DNA from: Myxococcales bacterium
GTDB lineage: Bacteria; Myxococcota_A; Polyangia; Nannocystales; Nannocystaceae
Direction: 5' to 3'
Assembly: GCA_020633315.1 (NCBI GenBank)
Contig: JACKDV010000002.1
Coordinates: 372,001-436,000 of the forward strand
Length of the DNA stretch: 64,000 bases
The notes under the pieces are model-generated. The model was not told the origin of the DNA. It worked only from the letters and a program-made list of their open reading frames with translations, and ran no database searches. Shown piece after piece: positions 8,426 to 17,248 of the stretch (positions are counted from its first letter, which is position 1; every line of letters starts with the position of its first letter). The position numbers were made by a program, and so were the translations under genes.

Positions 8426-8553
8426 GGGGGCAGCTCACTCTACCCCAGCGGTCTCGATCGTTGCGTCGCGGAGAGGGCGCGGCTGGGCTGGTCCTCGCCG
8501 CGGAAAACGATCATCCTGGGTGCATACCCTTGGCCCTCGCCCTTGGAGCGTGC

Positions 8554-9237
8554 ATGAGCCCCTACGACTCGATCTCGAGCACCCCGAAGGTGCCGCGCGT
8601 CCTCGCGCTCGGCGGCTGCCTGTGGCTGATGAGCGGCTGTCCCTCCGATCCCGAGCCCGGCTCGAGCGAGAGCGGCCAGGGGTCCTCCACCAGCGAGGCC
8701 GCCACCGAAGGCGCGGACACGAGCACCGGCGGCGGCGAGGGCTCGGGCTCGGGCGGGGCCGCGGACACCAGCACCGGCGGGGTGCCGGGCTGCCACGAGC
8801 TCACCAGCTCGTGCTCCGAGCGTCACAGCACCTTCGGCTGCGGGCTCGCCTCGCCCTGCGCGTCGCTCGAGGTCGAGGACCCCTCGCTCAACGACTTCGG
8901 CATGGGCCCCATCACCTTCGTCAACGCCGACGCCGCCACCTGCATCGCGCAGAGCCTGCGCGACGGCGAGCCGGGGCTGCATCGGATCCTCGTGGAGCCC
9001 GGGCAGCAGTACTCGCGGCGGCACGAGCTCGAGCTGCTCTCGGACGGCAGCATCATCACCCGCTCCGAGGTCTTCGACGACAAGTGCATCGACTACCTCG
9101 AGCGCTGGGAGCAGCTGCGCCCGCCGGCGCACTTCGAGGGCTGCCTGGCCGAGGCCACCGACGAGGCCGTGCTCGCCTGCCTGCTCGACGCCGGCGACGA
9201 CGCCCAGTGCATCGAGGCCGCGGCCGTGTGTCCGTAG
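8554..9237 (+). CDS. Lipoprotein of unknown function
   Basis: 227 residues. ATG 8554 is preceded by GGAG at 8545-8548. The signal region ends in a lipobox (LWLMSGC), followed by a ~50-residue Ser/Thr/Gly/Glu linker. The C-terminal ~150 residues form a disulfide-rich domain with about ten Cys and patterns such as FVNADAATCIAQSLRDGEPG and a closing Asp/Cys-rich helix. No known family is recognised. A second gene with the same linker style follows in the same direction after 142 bases; that gap contains a CCCCGCGGGG palindrome at 9260-9269 but no clear terminator. Confidence 0.8.
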   Translation: MSPYDSISSTPKVPRVLALGGCLWLMSGCPSDPEPGSSESGQGSSTSEAATEGADTSTGGGEGSGSGGAADTSTGGVPGCHELTSSCSERHSTFGCGLASPCASLEVEDPSLNDFGMGPITFVNADAATCIAQSLRDGEPGLHRILVEPGQQYSRRHELELLSDGSIITRSEVFDDKCIDYLERWEQLRPPAHFEGCLAEATDEAVLACLLDAGDDAQCIEAAAVCP

Positions 9238-9379
9238 GGTCACAGGCCGGGCTCGGGCTCCCCGCGGGGGCGGTCCTGCCGCAGCGGGGGGGCCCGGGAG
9301 CCGCGATGTCGCAGCGCTTGTCGTGGCTCCAGCTCGACGCGTAGAGTGGCGGGCGTTGCCCCCTCGCCGAGGTCTCGCC

Positions 9380-11521
9380 ATGAACCATGCCCTGCTGCGC
9401 CTTGCCTTGATCTCCGCCGTGCTCCCGCTGGGCTGCGGCACCGACGGCCTCGAGAGCTTCACCGGCGGAGGCCTCGACGACGACGCCGGTCCCGGCGATG
9501 ACGGCATCGGCCCGCCCGGAGGCACCGGCGGCACGGGCAGCGACACCACCGAGCCCGACACGCCCTTCTGCATGGACGTGGACTGCGGCGAGGGGGGCGT
9601 GTGCAACGAGGAGGAGATGCGCTGCGACTGCAGCGAGGGCTACCTCTACGACGCCAGCGCCCAGACCTGCGTGAGCGACCAGTGTGCCGGGGTCGAGTGC
9701 GGCTTCGGAGAGCTGTGCGACCCCGCCGACGGCAGCTGCCTGGCCGCCTGCGAGCCCAACCGCTCGTCGGGCGACTTCCTGTTCTGCGAGCAGAAGACCA
9801 CCTCCTCGGTGGGCGTGGTGGTGCGCTACCAGGGCGCGGGCGCCCTCGATCTCGACGCCAGCACCCTGCGCCTCAACGCCGACGTGATCCCCACCGCGGA
9901 GATCCAGCAGCAGGACGGCGCCTTCGCCCACGTGGCCTCCGGGCTCGAGGCCAGCAAGTACAGCTACCTGCTGCGCGGTCGCAGCGACTCCGGCCAGGAC
10001 CTGCAGCCGCTGTTCGTGCCCATGTGGATCGGCGAGGGGGTGCGCTACGCCGACTTCGGCTGGAAGGACGGGATCCTCTATCAGATCATGACCGATCGCT
10101 TCCGCGACGGCGATCCCTCCAACAACATCGACAACTCGCAGGGCAGCCTCGCCGAGGTCCTCGATCCGGCCAGCCAGTGGCAGGGGGGCGACTTCCGCGG
10201 GATCATCGACAAGATCAAGGACGGCTACTTCGAGGACATGGGGATCAACGTGCTGTGGATCAGCTCGCCCCTGCTCAACTCGCACAACTCGCAGCCGGCC
10301 GTGTCGCTCAGCGATCCGCGGCGCTTCTCCAGCTATCACTCGTACCACCCGATCGTCACCGGCTACACGCACCTGGACGACTTCGGCTACGCCAACCCCA
10401 TCGAGACCGCCTTCGGCACCCCCGAGGAGCTGCACGAGCTGGTCTACGAGGCGCACCGGCGCGGCATCCGGGTGATCCCGGACTTCGTGGCCAACCACGT
10501 GCAGAGCGAGGCCAACATCTACGCCGATCACCCCGATTGGTTCTTCCCCTACAACCCCTGCGACGGCAACTGGGACGCGCACCGCATCGACTGCTGGTTC
10601 ACCACCCAGATGCCCGACTTCGACTACGGCGGCAACCCGGACGCGGTGCAGGCGGTGGTGAGCCACGCGGTGTGGCTGGTGGAGGAGTTCAACTTCGACG
10701 GCTTCCGGGCCGACGCGCTCAAGCACATGGACGACGTGTTCGTGCGCGCGCTCAAGACCGCGGTGGTCGAGCAGCTCGAGACCACGGTGAGCAACCACGA
10801 CCTCAGCGACGAGGCGACCATCTTCTACATGGTGGGCGAGTCGCTCGGCGGCTGGGCGCGCTACCACGTGCGCGCCGACATGGTGCAGGGGCAGGTCGAC
10901 GAGGATTACTACCGCATCACCAAGGACGCGCTGCTGACCTACAACAACAGCGTGTTCGACCTGGCCGCCTTCTCCATCCCCAACGACACCGCCTACCTGA
11001 CCCCGCAGCCCAACAACGGCGGGGTGGGGGGCTACCCGGGGGCGGTGATGGGCAACTTCTTCGGCAACCACGACCAGGTGCGGGCCCTGACCGAGGCGGG
11101 GGGCGACCACGCCCGCCTGCGCCTGGCTCAGACCTTCCTGTTCACCTCGCCCGCCAACATCCCCATGCTCTACCAGGGGGACGACATCGGGACCTTCGGC
11201 GGACCCGACCCGGAGAACCGGGCCATGCACCGCTTCGACAACCTCAGCGGGGACGAGCAGGACTCGCTCGAGAACGCCCGCATCCTGGGCCTGGTCCGCG
11301 AGGAGCACCCCGCCCTGCGCCGGGGCACGCGGCAGACCGAGGAGGTCGAGGCGTACTTCTGGGTGTACCGGGCGGAGTACCAGGGCGACGTGGTCTACGT
11401 GGCGATCAACCGCGACCTCGACAAGTCGTGGAGCCCGCCCGCCGGCTACGTGGACGTGCTGGGCAACTGCTCGGACGGCACCGTGCCCTCGCAGCGCTCC
11501 TGCGTGTTCGTGCCCGGCTGA
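9380..11521 (+). CDS. GH13 (alpha-amylase family) surface lipoprotein with EGF-like modules
   Basis: 713 residues. Signal peptide with lipobox LPLGC (Cys19), a Gly/Asp linker, then two Cys-rich EGF-like units (residues ~64-125), a beta-sandwich region, and a full GH13 barrel (~230-640). The four conserved regions are visible: region I VIPDFVANHV, region II GFRADALKH with the nucleophile D445, region III MVGES with acid/base E487, and region IV FGNHD with D565. So it should hydrolyse or transfer alpha-glucans. The NSP-type start of the barrel (GILYQIMTDRFRDGD) also fits amylases and cyclomaltodextrinases. Being a lipoprotein with EGF modules, it likely acts on the outer surface. Exact specificity is open. 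Confidence 0.92.
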   Translation: MNHALLRLALISAVLPLGCGTDGLESFTGGGLDDDAGPGDDGIGPPGGTGGTGSDTTEPDTPFCMDVDCGEGGVCNEEEMRCDCSEGYLYDASAQTCVSDQCAGVECGFGELCDPADGSCLAACEPNRSSGDFLFCEQKTTSSVGVVVRYQGAGALDLDASTLRLNADVIPTAEIQQQDGAFAHVASGLEASKYSYLLRGRSDSGQDLQPLFVPMWIGEGVRYADFGWKDGILYQIMTDRFRDGDPSNNIDNSQGSLAEVLDPASQWQGGDFRGIIDKIKDGYFEDMGINVLWISSPLLNSHNSQPAVSLSDPRRFSSYHSYHPIVTGYTHLDDFGYANPIETAFGTPEELHELVYEAHRRGIRVIPDFVANHVQSEANIYADHPDWFFPYNPCDGNWDAHRIDCWFTTQMPDFDYGGNPDAVQAVVSHAVWLVEEFNFDGFRADALKHMDDVFVRALKTAVVEQLETTVSNHDLSDEATIFYMVGESLGGWARYHVRADMVQGQVDEDYYRITKDALLTYNNSVFDLAAFSIPNDTAYLTPQPNNGGVGGYPGAVMGNFFGNHDQVRALTEAGGDHARLRLAQTFLFTSPANIPMLYQGDDIGTFGGPDPENRAMHRFDNLSGDEQDSLENARILGLVREEHPALRRGTRQTEEVEAYFWVYRAEYQGDVVYVAINRDLDKSWSPPAGYVDVLGNCSDGTVPSQRSCVFVPG

Positions 11522-11539
11522 GCGGCGCGGCCGCGTGGG

Positions 11540-11565
11540 GGCGGGCTCGGTGCATCGAGCCCGCC
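11540..11565. terminator. Bidirectional stem-loop between convergent genes
   Basis: A perfect 10-bp GC stem (GGCGGGCTCG / CGAGCCCGCC) with a six-base loop, placed 19 bases after the GH13 stop and 6 bases before the sigma-factor stop, which converge here. There is no T-run, as is common in this GC range, so strength is uncertain. Confidence 0.65.
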
Positions 11566-11570
11566 GTCGC

Positions 11571-12200
11571 TCAGCTCGGGTCTCGATCCCCGGGCGGGCC
11601 CAGCGAGGCACGCAGCGCGCGGAGGTGATCGATGCTCGCGTCGGTCAGCGAGCTCGAGGCCCCCTGCTCGCGCAGCCCGTCGCGCAGCAGCTCGCGGGCG
11701 CGGTGCAGGCGGCTCTTGACCGTGCCGGGCGGGATCTCGAGCACGTCGGCGATCTCGGCCACCGTCATCGCCTCCCAGTAGTGCAGCTCGAGGGTGATCT
11801 GCAGGTCCAGCGGCAGCCGCCGCAAGGCCTCGAGCACCTGGTCCCGCGCCTCGCGGGCGGCCGCGTGCTGGCTGGGCGAGCGGCTGGCATCGTGCACCGA
11901 CTCGAGCATGGGGTCGAAGCGATCGCTGTGCTGGCGGTCGCGGCGGTAGTGATAGATGAGCTGGCGCCGCGCGATCCCGAAGAGGTACGCGCGGAAGCTG
12001 CGGCTCTCGTCGATGCGATCGACCGACTCCACGCAGGCGAGGAAGGTGCGCTGCACCAGGTCGTCGACGTGCTCGGGGACCTTCGAGCGCAGGAACGAGA
12101 ACACCGAGGCGAAGTGGCGCCGCACCAGCTGGTTGCCCGCGGCCCCGTCCTGGGCCCGCCACGCGCGCAGAAGCTCGTAGTCCTGCGCGCTGCTACTCAC
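11571..12200 (-). CDS. ECF RNA polymerase sigma factor
   Basis: 209 residues. Region 2 is at residues ~25-95 (VDDLVQRTFLACVE for 2.2, FRAYLFGIARRQLIYHYRR for 2.3/2.4) and region 4 at ~125-180 (LPLDLQITLELHYWE, then the helix-turn-helix EIADVLEIPPGTVKSRLHRA). The usual acidic residue before the Thr of the Q-E-T-F motif is replaced: Q50-R51-T52-F53. The GTG start at 12200 overlaps the end of the upstream kinase gene by eight bases. No anti-sigma gene is adjacent; its regulator is probably that kinase. Sigma factors that depend on Ser/Thr kinases (the EcfP/PknT type) are known; whether this one does is inference. Confidence 0.9.
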   Translation of the reverse strand: MSSSAQDYELLRAWRAQDGAAGNQLVRRHFASVFSFLRSKVPEHVDDLVQRTFLACVESVDRIDESRSFRAYLFGIARRQLIYHYRRDRQHSDRFDPMLESVHDASRSPSQHAAAREARDQVLEALRRLPLDLQITLELHYWEAMTVAEIADVLEIPPGTVKSRLHRARELLRDGLREQGASSSLTDASIDHLRALRASLGPPGDRDPS

Positions 12201-15036
12201 CGGGCCCAGGATAGCCCTGGTCCACCTCGGCGAGCCAGGACTCGATCGCCTCGCGCAGCGCCGGGTCGGCGTCGGGCGGGAGCTGGGCTCGGGCCGCGCG
12301 GGCCAAGGGGAGGGCGAGCGCGGTGGCCCCTGCCTCGTGCAGGTGCTCGGCGAGATCCATGCGTCGCTGGGCCAGCAGCTCGTGCCCCGATCCGTACACC
12401 GCCGCGTTGATCGCCTGCGCGCGCTCGAAGGCCTCGAGCGCCTCGTCCACCCGTCCCAGGCTCACCAGGTTGAGCGCGTGATCGTGCAGGGTGATCGCGT
12501 GGTGGGGGTGCTCCGAGCCCGCCTGCAGCTCGAGCGCGCGGCGGAGGTGCTCGTCCGCGGCCGCGAAGTCGCCTTCCTCGCGATCGACCACCGCGAGGTT
12601 GGTCTCGATCGGCGCGAGATCGGGGGCATCGGGGCCCCCTCGTGACCGCAGGATCGCCGCGGCGCGCTCGAAGGACTCCCGCGCCTCGGCCAGGCGACCC
12701 TGGCGTCGCTGCAGCACGCCCAGGTTGCTCAGCGAGGTGGCCAGCAGCGGGTGCTCGAGCCCCAGCGCGGCCTCGCGGATCTCCACCGCCCGGGCGAAGC
12801 GCTGCGTCGCGCTCGCCTCGTCGCCCTCGTCGAGATCGAGGGTGCCCAGGTCGTGCAGCACCATCGCCACGTTGGGGTGATCGGGGCCGAGCTCTCGCAC
12901 CCACAGCGCCTGGGCGCGCTCGAGGTGCTCGCGGGCGGCCGAGCGCTCGCCGAGCGAGCGCAGCAGCTCGCCCAGATCGAGGTGGGCGGTGGGGACGAGG
13001 TAGGGCTGCGAGCTCCCCGGGGCCTCGAGCAGCTCGAGCGCCTCCAGGGTGCTGCGCTTGGCCTCCTCGAAGCGACCCGCGGCCTGGTACGCCGTGCCCA
13101 CGCCCAGCAGCAGGGGGGCGCGGGCCGCCTCGAGCCCCGCGCGGGCGTGCTCGGCCTCGGAGATCCGAGCCCAGCGCAGCGCGTCCTCCAGCCGCCGCCG
13201 TCGGTCTCCGGTCACGAACACCAGGCGCTGCGAGGCGCGGGCCGCCTGCGGATCGTGGCCGCAGCCCAGGGCCACCGCGTGCGCGTGCTCGAGGGTCTGC
13301 TCGGCCTGCTCATAGGCCCCGTCGTGCTCCTCGAGCGAGCCGCGCTCGGTGAGCGCCTCGGCCAGCAGCGGCTCGTAGCCCAGCGCCTCGGCCTGGGTGG
13401 TCACCGCCTGGGCCAGGCTCCGGGCCTCGGGGATCCGACCCGCGATCGTCAGCGCCTGCACCCGCGCCAGGCGATCGCGCTGCTGCTCCACCGCGCGCGC
13501 CAGCTCGGGATCCCCAGGGGGCGGCACCGCGGCCAGCAGCGCCTCGGTGTCGCCGCAGTCCTCCGGCCGCGGCACCGCGTCCGCGGCCTCGAACGCATGG
13601 TCGAGGGTGGTGGCGTCGATCTCCTCGAGCACCGCGAGCATGGCGTCCACTCCCCGCAGCTGGCGATCGAGGCAGGCCATGCGCAGGTCCATCATCGCGT
13701 CGGACTGCTCGGCGTGGACCACCGTGGCCTCGCACGCGGCCTGGCGCTGCTCCGCCCAGCCGTGGGCGAGCTCGTCGAGACGAGCCTCGATCCCCTCGAG
13801 GGTGCTCGTCGCATACGAGCGCCCGGTCGCCGCGAACGCGGCCACGAGGCGGGCCCTTCGCGCAGGTCCCCACACCTCGGCCAGGCGCTCCTCGGCGCCC
13901 TCGCAGCGCGGCGCCGAGTCGTCGGCCAGAGCCAGCCCGCCCAGCGTGCCCAGCGAGGCCACCACCCCTGTGGCCAGCAGCGCTCGCATCCGCCGACGCC
14001 GCTGGCCCAGCCCCTGGGTGAGCGCCTCGAGCAGCTCCGCCATCGACGGCCACCGATCTGCGCGCTCGGGCTGGAGCCCGCGCTGCATCACGGCCACCAG
14101 CCAGCCCGGCACGTCGCGACCGCCAGGGGCCCGCGGCGGCCCGCCGAGCTTGGCCGCGAGCAATTGCTCGAAGGAGCGCCCCGCGTAGGGCCGCTCGCCG
14201 AGCACGCCCTCCCACAGGGTCACGCAGAAGCTGAACTGATCGGTGGCCGCATCGGCGGTGTGCCCCGCGTGCTGCTCCGGGGCCATGTAGGCGGGCGTGC
14301 CGATCACCGCGCCGTCCTCGGTGAGCTCGAGATCGAGGCTCGTGCGCGGCGAGCCGGTGGGGTCGGTGACGTCGAGGGTCTCGGTGTCGACCTCTCCGCG
14401 ATCCAGCCCCCGCGCGAGGCCGAAGTCGAGCACCCGCACCCGGCCGTCGTCCCCCACGATCGCGTTGGCCGGCTTGAAGTCGCGGTGGATCACGCCCACC
14501 TCGTGGGCCGCGGCCAGGCCCCGGCCCGCCGCCACCATCACCTCGACCACCTCGCGCCAGGGGTGGCGCGTGCTCAGCCAGCGCGCGAGGTCGGGGCCCT
14601 CCACGTGCTCCATCACGATGAACACCGACTCCTCGCCGGTGCCGGGCGAGGGCAGGGTGCCCACGTCGTACACGGCCACCACGTTGGGGTGGGGCGAGCG
14701 GGCCATCGCCTGGGCCTCGCGCAGCAGGCGGGCGCTGGCCTTGTGGGTCAGGCGCATCGAGCCCCGGCGCGGCACCAGGCTGCGGCTGAGCACCTTGATC
14801 GCCACCTTGCGATCGAGGCGGGGGTCGTAGGCCAGGTAGACCACCCCCGAGCCCCCCTGGCCCAGGGTGCGCAGCAGCGGGTAGCGGTCCAGCGTGCGCG
14901 GGCGACTGGGGGCGCCGAACAGCGTCGACTCGAGACGGGCGAGGGCGCGGTCGGTCTCCAGCGACGGCGCGTGCTCGTGGGCGGCCTGCAGGCGCTCCAC
15001 GGCGTCGGTGATGCTCGCGTCGAAGGAGTCGTCCAC
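12193..15036 (-). CDS. Membrane Ser/Thr protein kinase with TPR sensor domain
   Basis: 947 residues from GTG 15036. The Hanks-type kinase domain spans ~50-320: Gly-loop GQGGSGVV (59-66), ATP Lys81 in VAIKVL, catalytic loop HRDFKPAN (D186), DFG 204-206, and APEQ in the activation segment. RRRRMRALLATGVVASLGTL at about residue 345 is a single membrane helix, followed by a long tail of tetratricopeptide-like repeats to the end (many L-x-x-L-G, A-x-x-x-F/Y-x-x-A units with -ELGPDHPN-type linkers). This is the common myxobacterial kinase-TM-TPR plan. The start is not certain; a TTG at 15105 overlapping the stop of the upstream gene is an alternative. It overlaps the sigma gene, so the pair is translationally coupled. 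Confidence 0.9.
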   Translation of the reverse strand: MDDSFDASITDAVERLQAAHEHAPSLETDRALARLESTLFGAPSRPRTLDRYPLLRTLGQGGSGVVYLAYDPRLDRKVAIKVLSRSLVPRRGSMRLTHKASARLLREAQAMARSPHPNVVAVYDVGTLPSPGTGEESVFIVMEHVEGPDLARWLSTRHPWREVVEVMVAAGRGLAAAHEVGVIHRDFKPANAIVGDDGRVRVLDFGLARGLDRGEVDTETLDVTDPTGSPRTSLDLELTEDGAVIGTPAYMAPEQHAGHTADAATDQFSFCVTLWEGVLGERPYAGRSFEQLLAAKLGGPPRAPGGRDVPGWLVAVMQRGLQPERADRWPSMAELLEALTQGLGQRRRRMRALLATGVVASLGTLGGLALADDSAPRCEGAEERLAEVWGPARRARLVAAFAATGRSYATSTLEGIEARLDELAHGWAEQRQAACEATVVHAEQSDAMMDLRMACLDRQLRGVDAMLAVLEEIDATTLDHAFEAADAVPRPEDCGDTEALLAAVPPPGDPELARAVEQQRDRLARVQALTIAGRIPEARSLAQAVTTQAEALGYEPLLAEALTERGSLEEHDGAYEQAEQTLEHAHAVALGCGHDPQAARASQRLVFVTGDRRRRLEDALRWARISEAEHARAGLEAARAPLLLGVGTAYQAAGRFEEAKRSTLEALELLEAPGSSQPYLVPTAHLDLGELLRSLGERSAAREHLERAQALWVRELGPDHPNVAMVLHDLGTLDLDEGDEASATQRFARAVEIREAALGLEHPLLATSLSNLGVLQRRQGRLAEARESFERAAAILRSRGGPDAPDLAPIETNLAVVDREEGDFAAADEHLRRALELQAGSEHPHHAITLHDHALNLVSLGRVDEALEAFERAQAINAAVYGSGHELLAQRRMDLAEHLHEAGATALALPLARAARAQLPPDADPALREAIESWLAEVDQGYPGPGE

Positions 15037-15101
15037 CGGGCCATCATACGACTCGGCCCGCCGGGGGTCGCGGGCCGGGTCGGGGCTGGGCGCGGAGCGG
15101 A

Positions 15102-15836
15102 TCAAAACCGTCCGCTCATGCCGATGCCGGCGAATGTGCGTCCTGCGAAGGGATTGAAGCGCAGCTCGGCCACCGCCCCGCGACGCGAGCGGTAGTTGGC
15201 GCCGTAGCCCAGCATCGCCGCGCCCGAGCTGATCATCGAGAACGAGGCGAAGTTGGTCATCGTCCAGGTGGGGTAGGCCTTGAGCAGGCAGCGATCGCCC
15301 GCCAGCGGATCGCCGCTGCTCAGCTCCTTGTCCACGCAGCGCATGGGCAGCACGAAGGCCAGCGCCACCGAGGTGATCACCCCCGCCGCGCCCACGCCCA
15401 CCAGGCCCCCGCCCGCGCCGCGGATGGTCTTGATGTTGCGCATTCGGCCCTCGCCCGCGTCCTTCCATGCGTGGTAGCGACCCATCATCGTGCCGGTGCC
15501 CGCGGCCAGGCCGATGGTGGCGACGTTGAGGGTCCACTGGGTGGCGCCCAGGCCCACGTCGCTGCGCAGGTCGTAGGTGCAGGTGGCCACCCCCGAGTCG
15601 AGCGGGCAGTTGCGCTTGAGGATCACGTTGCGGGCGATGGTGACCCCGAGCGAGGCGCCCCCCACCACGGCGGTGGCGGCGAGCAGGCCGGTGCCCTTCT
15701 TGGGCTGCTGGGCGGGCGGCGTGTCGGTGACGGGCTGGGTCGGCTCGGTGGGCGCGGGCGTGGGCTGCGGGATCGCATCCTCCGGGGCGCTGGCGAGACC
15801 GAGGGCAAGGGCGGGAACGAGGCCGATGAGGTGCAT
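15102..15836 (-). CDS. Exported protein with hydrophobic segments, unknown function
   Basis: 244 residues. ATG 15836 opens a signal peptide (MHLIGLVPALALGLASAPED), then a Pro/Thr linker (~25-50) ending in QQPKKGTGLL, and three or four Gly/Ala-rich hydrophobic stretches (LLAATAVVGGASLGVTIA, WTLNVATIGLAAGTGTMMG, GGGLVGVGAAGVITSVAL) broken by Cys pairs. The C-terminal end (VAELRFNPFAGRTFAGIGMS, then a final Phe) looks like the last strands of an outer-membrane barrel. No family is recognised. It lies 65 bases upstream of the kinase gene in the same direction and may be in its operon. Confidence 0.7.
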   Translation of the reverse strand: MHLIGLVPALALGLASAPEDAIPQPTPAPTEPTQPVTDTPPAQQPKKGTGLLAATAVVGGASLGVTIARNVILKRNCPLDSGVATCTYDLRSDVGLGATQWTLNVATIGLAAGTGTMMGRYHAWKDAGEGRMRNIKTIRGAGGGLVGVGAAGVITSVALAFVLPMRCVDKELSSGDPLAGDRCLLKAYPTWTMTNFASFSMISSGAAMLGYGANYRSRRGAVAELRFNPFAGRTFAGIGMSGRF

Positions 15837-15972
15837 CGACCAGGACTTAGGGGCCGGGGCCCGAAAGGTTCGAAGCCCCGCGATCTTTGCATCATCGGTC
15901 CCGCGGGGGGCTCCCACCGGCTCGAGGACGGCGTTTGGGCGCCCCGGCCCGGCCCCGAGCGGCGGGCGGGGC

Positions 15973-17100
15973 TCAGGGCATGCAGAACTGACCCAGCACG
16001 GGCGAGGTGCCCGGGTCGCAGTTGCAGGGATCGTGGGGCCCGAGGATCTCGCCCACCGTGCAGGCCGAGCAGTTGTAGTTGCTGGCCGCGGTCACGGTGC
16101 AATAGAAGCGCCACGGATCGGCCGGGAGCCCGCAGTTGCAGCCCTGGCACTCGGGCGCGTTCCAGCCCACCACGCCGCCGTCGGCGACCACGCAGTTGGC
16201 GTAGCCATCGGCTGCGCAGGCGGCCAGGGCCAGCGCCTCCGGATCGGGAGCGCAGCCCGCCCACTGACACGACCCGTCGCAGCCGGCCACGCCCTCGCAC
16301 TCCTCGCCCGCGCTCATGTTGATCACCCCGTCGCCGCAGGTGGCGAGGGTGCAGTCGCCGTCGCAGGTCACCGACTCGCCCATGTCGTCGCAGTCCTCGC
16401 CCACGGCCGGGTTGGCGTAGCCGTCGCCGCAGGCCACCGCGGTGCAGTCGCCGTCGCAGGCGATCGTGTCGCCGCCCTCGTCGCACTCCTCGCCCGCGGC
16501 GGCGTTGAGGATCTGGTCGCCGCAGCTCGCCGCGCTGCAATCGGCGTTGCAGGCCGCGGTCTCGCCTCCGTCGTCGCAGTCCTCGCCCGCGGTGGCGTTG
16601 ACCACCCCGTCGCCGCAGCTCGCCGGGCTGCAGTCCGCGTTGCAGCTCGCCGACTCGCCGGCGTCATCGCACTGCTCGTCGTCGTCGATCACCCCGTTGC
16701 CGCAGGCGGGCACGACACACTGATCGCTGCAGGAGGCCGAGGGCTCGCCCTCGTCACACTCCTCGCCCTCCTGCACCACCCCGTCGCCGCAGGCGGCCGG
16801 CTGGCACTCCTGGTTGGTGCACACCCCCGAGCTGCAGTCGTCCCCGCTCGCGCAGCCCTGCCCGTCGCCGCAGGGGTTGCAGCTCCCGCCGCAGTCCACG
16901 TCGGTCTCGTCGCCCCCCTGCATCCCGTCGGTGCAGGAGACCGGCTGGCCCGTGCCGCTGTCGTCCATCGCGTCGGTCGCCGTCGATGGCCCCGTGGTGG
17001 GGGTGAAGGTGTCGACCGGAGCGAAGGGGTCGTCGACCGTGGGGATGGTGCATGCGCTCAGCAGCAGCACCAGGCTCGGCAGGGCAACGCGCCTCGTCAT
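15973..17100 (-). CDS. Lipoprotein with tandem Myxococcus disulfide repeats
   Basis: 375 residues. Signal peptide with lipobox LLLSAC (Cys17), a Thr/Asp linker, a Cys-rich knot (TDVDCGGSCNPCGDG) and then six tandem copies of the C-G-D/N-G-x-x-N...G-E-x-C-D...C...D-C repeat (Myxo_disulf_rpt/DUF4215 type), residues ~104-283. The last ~90 residues form another disulfide-rich unit (WNAPECQGCNCGLPADPWRF). Such repeats are common in Myxococcota surface proteins, where they act as stalk or binding modules; the ligand is unknown. Start ATG 17100. Promoter not evident in the 148-base gap upstream, which holds a 10-bp tandem repeat. Confidence 0.88.
   Translation of the reverse strand: MTRRVALPSLVLLLSACTIPTVDDPFAPVDTFTPTTGPSTATDAMDDSGTGQPVSCTDGMQGGDETDVDCGGSCNPCGDGQGCASGDDCSSGVCTNQECQPAACGDGVVQEGEECDEGEPSASCSDQCVVPACGNGVIDDDEQCDDAGESASCNADCSPASCGDGVVNATAGEDCDDGGETAACNADCSAASCGDQILNAAAGEECDEGGDTIACDGDCTAVACGDGYANPAVGEDCDDMGESVTCDGDCTLATCGDGVINMSAGEECEGVAGCDGSCQWAGCAPDPEALALAACAADGYANCVVADGGVVGWNAPECQGCNCGLPADPWRFYCTVTAASNYNCSACTVGEILGPHDPCNCDPGTSPVLGQFCMP
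16252..16791 (-). repeat. Six tandem ~90-bp disulfide-repeat units
   Basis: Coding tandem array inside the lipoprotein above. Each unit is about 30 codons and starts with CGDG or a variant (CGNG, CGDQ), ending with two or three Cys before the next unit. The units differ in sequence but share codon style, as in internal duplication followed by drift. The sixth is shortened. Confidence 0.85.
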
Positions 17101-17202
17101 CGGGGACCGATGCTACGCGCTCGTCGTGCACGGCGTCGAACGATTTCTCGGCGGCGCCGACGATGCGCGCCGCGGACCATGGTGCGACGAGCGCGGCACC
17201 AC

Positions 17203-17232
17203 GCGCGCTCGGGCGCGCTCGGGCGCGCTCGG
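17203..17232. repeat. Three tandem copies of GCGCGCTCGG
   Basis: Three perfect adjacent 10-bp copies in the gap between the two divergent-style lipoprotein genes (15973-17100 and 17249-18061, both minus). It lies 17 bases past the stop of the latter and upstream of the start of the former. No function is assigned; it may be simple slippage DNA. Confidence 0.8.
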
Positions 17233-17248
17233 GCACCGCCCGGCTCCC

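Noticed and set aside
9260..9269. CCCCGCGGGG palindrome as a terminator
   Set aside because: Too short and without a loop; it may be chance in GC-rich DNA.
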